Assembly (NCBI RefSeq): GCF_000247695.1
Contig: NW_004624776.1
Location: 14,497,324 to 14,561,323, forward strand
DNA: 64,000 nt
Origin: Heterocephalus glaber
Lineage: Eukaryota; Chordata; Mammalia; Rodentia; Bathyergidae
Direction of reading: 5' to 3'
Each line of letters opens with the position of its first letter. The first letter of the stretch is position 1. Positions 58,926-64,000 of this stretch are shown here, piece after piece. The position numbers were made by a program, and so were the translations under genes. Under the pieces are notes generated by a model. That model saw only the letters and a program-made list of their open reading frames with translations. It was not told the origin of the DNA and did no database searches.

Positions 58926-59899
58926 TGTGATTTTCCTTGACATAATTACTTGTTATTGGTACCATAAAAATTCATTAAAATCCATGCTGAATCATTTTAG
59001 TGCAAAGAATGTGTTGAGAACTAGCAGTTCTCAGTTAACCTATTGGATGGAAATTAAAGTTACAGACCAAAAGAAAGACCCAAAGTCACTAGTGAGGAGA
59101 CCAAATAGTACCTACACTTTAAGTAAAATGAAAAATAAAAAAAGTATCCATGCAGACCAGAAGAGGGTAATTCCCCTCTTACTATGGAGGTGGAAGAAAG
59201 CTGTACCTGTTAGGAAAAAAGATGAATGGCTTAGAAGACACATTCTGAAGGAAGATCCACTAAATAAATAGTAGGAGTTTGGGAGGAGGGGAGCTGATGG
59301 AAAAAAAGTTGTAGCTGTAGAAATAAATGAAAAAAATTTTCCTGAATGAGGACATTAGTATTTATGTAAAATTTTACCAATTTTCTGGAAGAATTAGACA
59401 AGAATGCACACAATTTAAAAATGTTAAATATCAAAAACAAAGAGAAATTCCTGAAGGCTTCCAAAAAGAAAAATAATAAGTCAGTAGGGAAATAGAATCG
59501 GATTTAGAATCGTTTTAGTAAGACCAAATATCGGAAGAGAATCAGTTTGCTGGTTTATGACTGAGTAAATGACTCCTGCACCTACACCATCTAGGTCTTT
59601 GGGGGAAGTATTTGGACCCAATGGAATCCTTGCTTGGCAGGAAGTTGGTGTGCTGTTGGTGTTTAGCAGGCAAAATCTAGGAGTGACAACTATCCTGAAA
59701 TAAGGGACTGATCCTTCTGATGGAGACTTGTTCCTTTCTGAGTGAAGGTGGCACCCCCAAATGGTACACTGTCCAGAGCACTGGAATGTTAAAGTGCTAA
59801 GCAATGAATAAAAAATGAAATGTGCCATTATAAACTATTAATATGATGGAAAAGTACATGAATAGGTAACATATACTTAAATATAAATGGCCAATAAAT
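58926..59899. other. Unassigned sequence
   Basis: A 121-codon plus-strand frame (58906-59271, Lys-rich) and a 115-codon minus-strand frame (59481-59828) show no recognised domain. The right part may be decayed L1. Confidence 0.35.
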
Positions 59900-60330
59900 A
59901 TAAGGAAAAATTACATTGTTTGAATATCTAAAGAACTACTCATAAAAAGTGTTATTTATTCTTCAGCAAATATTAAGCAAAATGATAATATTCAATGTTA
60001 TTGGGGTTGTGGACAAAGGAAAGTCTCAAACTGCTAATGGGAGGTTTTACTGATAAAATTTTTCTGGAAGACAAGTTATTTGTCTCCTAAAAGCCTTTTA
60101 AAAATATGTGTTCATTTTTTTAATGGTGATCCTACTATTAGGAATTTTTCTCAAAATAATATTTAGATGATACTGAAAAGATGAACTTTGAGAGAGATAG
60201 TTATAACATTGCTAATTGTGACAAAATGATTGAAATGTCCAATTAGTAAGGCTTTGTTTAGTTGAGATACTGTATAACTGTACAATGAAATTTCAGTAAG
60301 TCATTGAAATTTTATTCTGACATCATGCAA
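59900..60330 (+). mobile_element. Ancient L1-like fragment
   Basis: TTATTGGGGTTGTGGACAAAGG, TAATGGTGATCCTACTATTAGG, AACATTGCTAATTGTGACAAAATG, AAATGTCCAATTAGTAAGG, ATCATGCAAAAGATGTC resemble the 3' portion of very old mammalian L1 (L1M type). Weakly preserved. Confidence 0.5.
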
Positions 60331-60504
60331 AAGATGTCTATGAACAGATGAAAAAGGCAAATATAGAAAAGCCTTATGAAATAACAGCTTTTATTTTAAA
60401 ACAAATCTATGAGCACCAAATTTTTCAGAATATGCAAATAAAAATGACTTGCCTATTATTTGTGTGGCAAAGTCAGGCTTTTTAAAAACTTGCATTTAAA
60501 AATG

Positions 60505-61025
60505 TTTATTTTTATTAGTACAGATTTGTCATACATAATGATCACATTCATCATGGGGAATTTGTACTTATAAATAATATACCTTAATTCTTTGTTCTTA
60601 TGTCACTCCCCCTGCTTTAGATCTTCTTCTCTTCCCCATTCACAAAAACTGTTTCCATTTTTTTCTTCAATTCTTTTTTTTTAAATCCCCTTTTCTCTTC
60701 CTTTAAAGTCCCTCTTCTTTGCCTTTCCTTCCCCTTCTTCCCTCCCTTATTTCCCTTCCCATTTGAAAAAGTTCTTCCTACTTCCTAATACCTACCCTCC
60801 ATTTTGCTCTTTATTTACATTTTGGGTTTCTCACATGAGAGATACATTGTGATATTTAAACTTATGTGCCTGATTTATATCACCTAAGATTATGGTCTCA
60901 AGATGCATCAATTTACCTAAAAAGTTTAGCCTTCTTTATGACAGAGTAGAACTGCATTGTATATAAATAGTACAGTTTCTTTATCCATTCAACTGTTGAT
61001 GGGCATATGGGCTGTTTCCAAGATT
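60505..61025 (-). mobile_element. L1 3' end, reversed
   Basis: TTTTTATTAGTACAGATTTG, pyrimidine-rich tract around 60600-60780, and TTTATCCATTCAACTGTTGATGGGCATATGGGC at the right. Confidence 0.82.
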
Positions 61026-61459
61026 TAGCTAGGCATTTTCTTTTATACTTTATTCTATACTTTGTTTTCTGAAATTTCCAAGTTTTTGGAAAAGCAGATT
61101 ACTATTGTATAACATCCCAATTTTGATACAATTTTCTAAGATGTAATTCAAGTTTTCATAATTCAATCTATTTACTACTGAGATACAAATATACCACATA
61201 TTTAAAATGAAAAAATTGAACTACATTGAATTAAATGCCTTGTGTCTGTCATAAGGCATCAATATAATAGATTGGAAGAAAATTACAAAAATGAATTTGT
61301 AAAGCAATTATATATATAATTAAAACAAAAGGTAAAATAACAATATCAAAGATGGCATTAAAATTAAGATACTGATTTTACTTTTCCCTTTTGCAAATAT
61401 TGTCTGTATTTCTACTATTCGCATGAAAGTAGTGAACATATAAACAGCTATCTACCTAC
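61026..61459. other. Unassigned AT-rich sequence
   Basis: Nothing recognised. Confidence 0.35.
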
Positions 61460-61517
61460 CCAGATAGATAGATAGATAGATAAATAGATGGATAGACAGA
61501 CAGATAGACAGAGAGAT
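61460..61517. repeat. (GATA)n microsatellite, interrupted
   Basis: GATA units with AATA, GATG and GACA variants. Confidence 0.95.
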
Positions 61518-62170
61518 ATGGGTATATCTGTAATTTTAATCCCGTTATTTCAAAGCATTTTTCATATGCAACACATTAGAACATCAATTTTAAAAATAAT
61601 AAATATAATTTAATTTACTTTTAGAATGCTTGAAAAATAGAGACATTGAAACAAATGTCAGCACCTATTAATCTAACACGACCACTTGCAAGCGTTTTTA
61701 GTTTCATTCTAGTTGTTTTCTCCCATGGGTTTTCCTCTAGAGTTTTAATAGTAGTACACATGTCTATTGTGAATCTAATTTTTCCAATTACTGAGAATAC
61801 TTTAAACATGGGAAACATTCTTCCCTGCTTCCACACTGATTAGTTCTGTGGTGATGGCAAAGGGCCACCCTCCTGCTTACTCGCTAGCTCCCTACACCAC
61901 CATTAAGACCAGAATGCAATCCTACCAGTCTTGAATACAACAAGAAAAAATACAACTTGGATAGATTCAGGCAATAATTTCATCAAAAGTGCTGTGACTA
62001 CCAAGACTACAGCCTTAGATAGTCTCTGCAAAGGCATTTGTTCACACTCCAAGGAGGGAAGAAAACTGCTGCGCCCACTGTTTTCTGACTGTAGGATGGT
62101 GTGCGTTCCATTTCCCCTTCACCTCTTCAACGTAGGCTCCACTGGTCAGTCTGCACTGGGAGTGGAAGCC
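61518..62170. other. Unassigned sequence
   Basis: Nothing recognised. Confidence 0.35.
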
Positions 62171-62186
62171 TGAGCTTGTTTCTTTT

Positions 62187-62243
62187 TTCTATTTTTGGTA
62201 CCTGGGATCGAACGCTGGCTCTTGCGCTTTTGAGGCAGGCAGA
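62187..62243 (-). mobile_element. ID SINE, 5'-truncated
   Basis: TTTTTGGTACCTGGGATCGAACGCTGG and TTGAGGCAGGCAGA. Perfect 16-bp target duplication TGAGCTTGTTTCTTTT at 62171-62186 and 62244-62259. Only the 3' half of the ID was copied. Confidence 0.93.
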
Positions 62244-62439
62244 TGAGCTTGTTTCTTTTGGAAGAAAAACTATAGGAAACTATGTAAGAAATAATTGGAA
62301 CTCAATCGTGTCACAAAATCTTGTCAAAAACCATGCATTCCATTGTTGCCTCAGTGTCTGTGAGCAATGTCTTTGCTCCCTTTGATAGAGGATTTGAAAG
62401 TCCCTTCTATAGTTGGAGAGTGGTTGGTTCCCTCCGAAG

Positions 62440-62530
62440 CTCACTTGAAATTCAATTCTCAGAGGGCCAGTTTTGAGAGGTGGTGGGACCTCAAGAGGTG
62501 ACTCGGTCTTGAGAAAGGTTAATGTCATTC
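62440..62530 (+). repeat. Possible MaLR LTR fragment
   Basis: TTGAAATTCAATTCTCAGAGGGCCAGTTTTGAGAGGTGGTGGGACC resembles the middle of an old MaLR LTR. Short and uncertain. Confidence 0.4.
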
Positions 62531-62623
62531 TCTCAGCCTGTCCAGCACTGACTGGGTCAGTTACTGGAAGGAAGGCTGTCAGAGAGTAAGGTCACCTGAA
62601 TGCTTCGTCTGTTCCACACACCC

Positions 62624-62657
62624 TGCCCACTTCTGCCCACTTCTGCCCACTTCTGCC
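62624..62657. repeat. 10-bp tandem repeat, about three units
   Basis: TTCTGCCCAC repeated, starting after CACACCC. Confidence 0.9.
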
Positions 62658-62659
62658 AC

Positions 62660-63476
62660 ACAGGAAGCCCAGTATCTGCGGAGCCATGACCTCGGGCTTC
62701 TCAGCCTTCAGAACCAGGAGTTCAATACGTTTCTTTCTTTTATAAATGGTGCAGCCTCTGGCATTCTGTATAGCACAGAAAACAGATTAAGACCATTCTT
62801 TTCATTACAGCTTTTCTTTTTCAGATTATTAACATTTTATCTATTTATTTTCATAGGAATTGTAGGTAAAGTTACCCAGATGTGTCTATGACTTAAACTC
62901 CCAGAACAAAATCCTGTTTTAACTGAACCAGATCCCCACATAGTACTTTTAGTCAATAAATTTAGCCAAATTTAATGTCGAACTATTTTTTATTCTTGTT
63001 TCAAATTTTACATATTATAAATATTATTGGGTTATTAAATATCTAAGTAGATATCCAGGTCAAGAACTGTAACACTGCTCTGCAAGGCTGGAGAAACTAT
63101 TAATGTGTTCCTTCTTAGGTGATTATATATTTCTTAGTTTTTCATGAAATTCTTAAAGCTATACCTAATAAGTGTCACAGAGTGGTAATATTGTTCATTC
63201 TATTTTAAATTAGGAAATGATTTCTGGCAATGATTTTTTTGAAAAATCTTTTATAAAATAAACTTTGAACCAAATTTGAACATTTTTACTTTGTAAATCA
63301 ACAAGCGTTCCTTTAAGAAGGTACATTCTATGTCTTTCTAGTTTTCAATTGGAAGTATCAGTAATGAATACTAAAGGTTTTCCTGTGGTTTATTCGAGTT
63401 AAAATTTGATGATTACATTTATGTCTTTATTAGAATGTCTATATTTGATTTCACTGCAGATCACCATATTGGCTTT
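62660..63476. other. Unassigned AT-rich sequence
   Basis: No repeat or gene recognised. Confidence 0.35.
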
Positions 63477-63660
63477 ATTTTTTTTACACAGGAAATTGAA
63501 CACAGGGTACTCACACTGAAATATATCACTAGCTCTTTTCAATTTTTATTTTGAGACAGGGTCTCACTAAGTTGCCCGGGTTGGGCTTGAACTTATGATC
63601 CTCCTGCCTCAGCCTCTCATATAGCTGGGAATCCAGATGTGTACCATTGTGCCCAGATGG
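63477..63660 (-). mobile_element. B1-dID chimeric SINE, reversed
   Basis: From left: T-rich, ID-like part (GGAAATTGAACACAGGGTAC, ATCACTAGCTC), linker TTTTATTTT, then reversed B1 (GAGACAGGGTCTCACTAAGTTGCCC, CCTCCTGCCTCAGCCTC, ATTGTGCCCAG). Same architecture as 11341-11535, opposite strand. Confidence 0.75.
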
Positions 63661-63729
63661 CATCTTTAAAAATTGAAAATACAAGATACTATGGAAAATT
63701 TTTGTCTAATTACTTCAGACAGTACTGCT

Positions 63730-64000
63730 GTCTCTTGGTATCTAAGAGGAGTCAATCCCAGGACTTCTCACTACTAACATTTGAGAATGCTGAAGTCCCT
63801 TACATAAAAAGGTATGGTGTTTGCATGTAACTTGTTCACATCTTTTGTATATGTTAAATCGTGTCTAGGTTACTTATGTAATGCAGTGTAAATTATATGT
63901 AAATAGTTATGCTGTATTGTTTAGGGGGTAATGACAAGAAAAAAGTCACTGCATATATTCAGTGCAGATGCTTTTTTCCCTTAGGATATTTTTGATGTGT
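63730..64000 (+). mobile_element. MER2-like (TcMar-Tigger) element, cut by window edge
   Basis: CTCTTGGTATCTAAGAGGAGTCAATCCCAGGACTTC, GAAGTCCCTTACATAAAAAGG, CTGTATTGTTTAGGGGGTAATGACAAG, CATATATTCAGTGCAGATGC follow MER2 order; compare 55982-56314. The right end lies outside. Confidence 0.78.

Noticed and set aside
1..64000. A novel defence, mobile or biosynthetic gene system
   Set aside because: No intact multi-gene cluster is present. The window is vertebrate intergenic or intronic DNA dominated by retroelements.

Overview
This window is mammalian nuclear DNA, almost certainly from a rodent. It is AT-rich and gene-poor, and most of what can be recognised is transposable element. The rodent assignment rests on tRNA-Ala-derived ID SINEs with A/B-box-like sequence, 7SL-derived B1 SINEs, chimeric B1-ID (B1-dID) SINEs, and L1 elements with a purine-rich 3' UTR. 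No B2 element was seen, so a non-murid rodent is more likely than mouse or rat. The species cannot be named from sequence alone. No bacterial, plasmid, phage or CRISPR feature is present.

Layout: 1-208 is an L1 3' end running off the left edge. 1066-1345 is a decayed ~36-bp tandem repeat. 2417-9498 is a full-length L1 flanked by a 9-bp target-site duplication. It has a 5' UTR with ~46-bp repeats, a broken ORF1, and a broken ORF2 that carries a partly tandem-duplicated reverse-transcriptase segment. An ID, another L1 3' end and a MaLR-like LTR are inserted in it. From 9.5 to 14.7 kb there are LTR, L1, B1-dID and ID copies. 14.7-22.5 kb is mostly unassigned, with two dinucleotide runs. 22.6-25.4 kb is AT-rich and almost free of recognisable repeats. 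25.4-31.3 kb holds two solo LTRs of one class II ERV-like family, in opposite orientation and each with a perfect 6-bp target duplication; MaLR LTRs, Tigger-type DNA transposons, L2, B1 and ID lie between them. 35.6-37.9 kb is an old L1. 38.0-47.8 kb is rich in MaLR-type LTRs, three of which interrupt one Tigger-type transposon. 47.8-49.3 kb is repeat-poor and leads into a clear CpG island at about 49.35-50.5 kb, the only strong promoter-like signal. 51-64 kb returns to ID, L1, MIR, B1 and Tigger/MER2-like copies, with the last element running off the right edge.

No intact protein-coding gene can be supported. The short ORFs are chance ORFs or shadows of L1. The CpG island is the best candidate for a real gene start. 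A strong splice donor lies on its minus strand at 49635/49634 and another on the plus strand at 49874/49875, but the exon product was not recognised. The most informative structures are the rearranged full-length L1, the opposed solo LTR pair, the multiply interrupted Tigger element, and the unexplained minisatellite.
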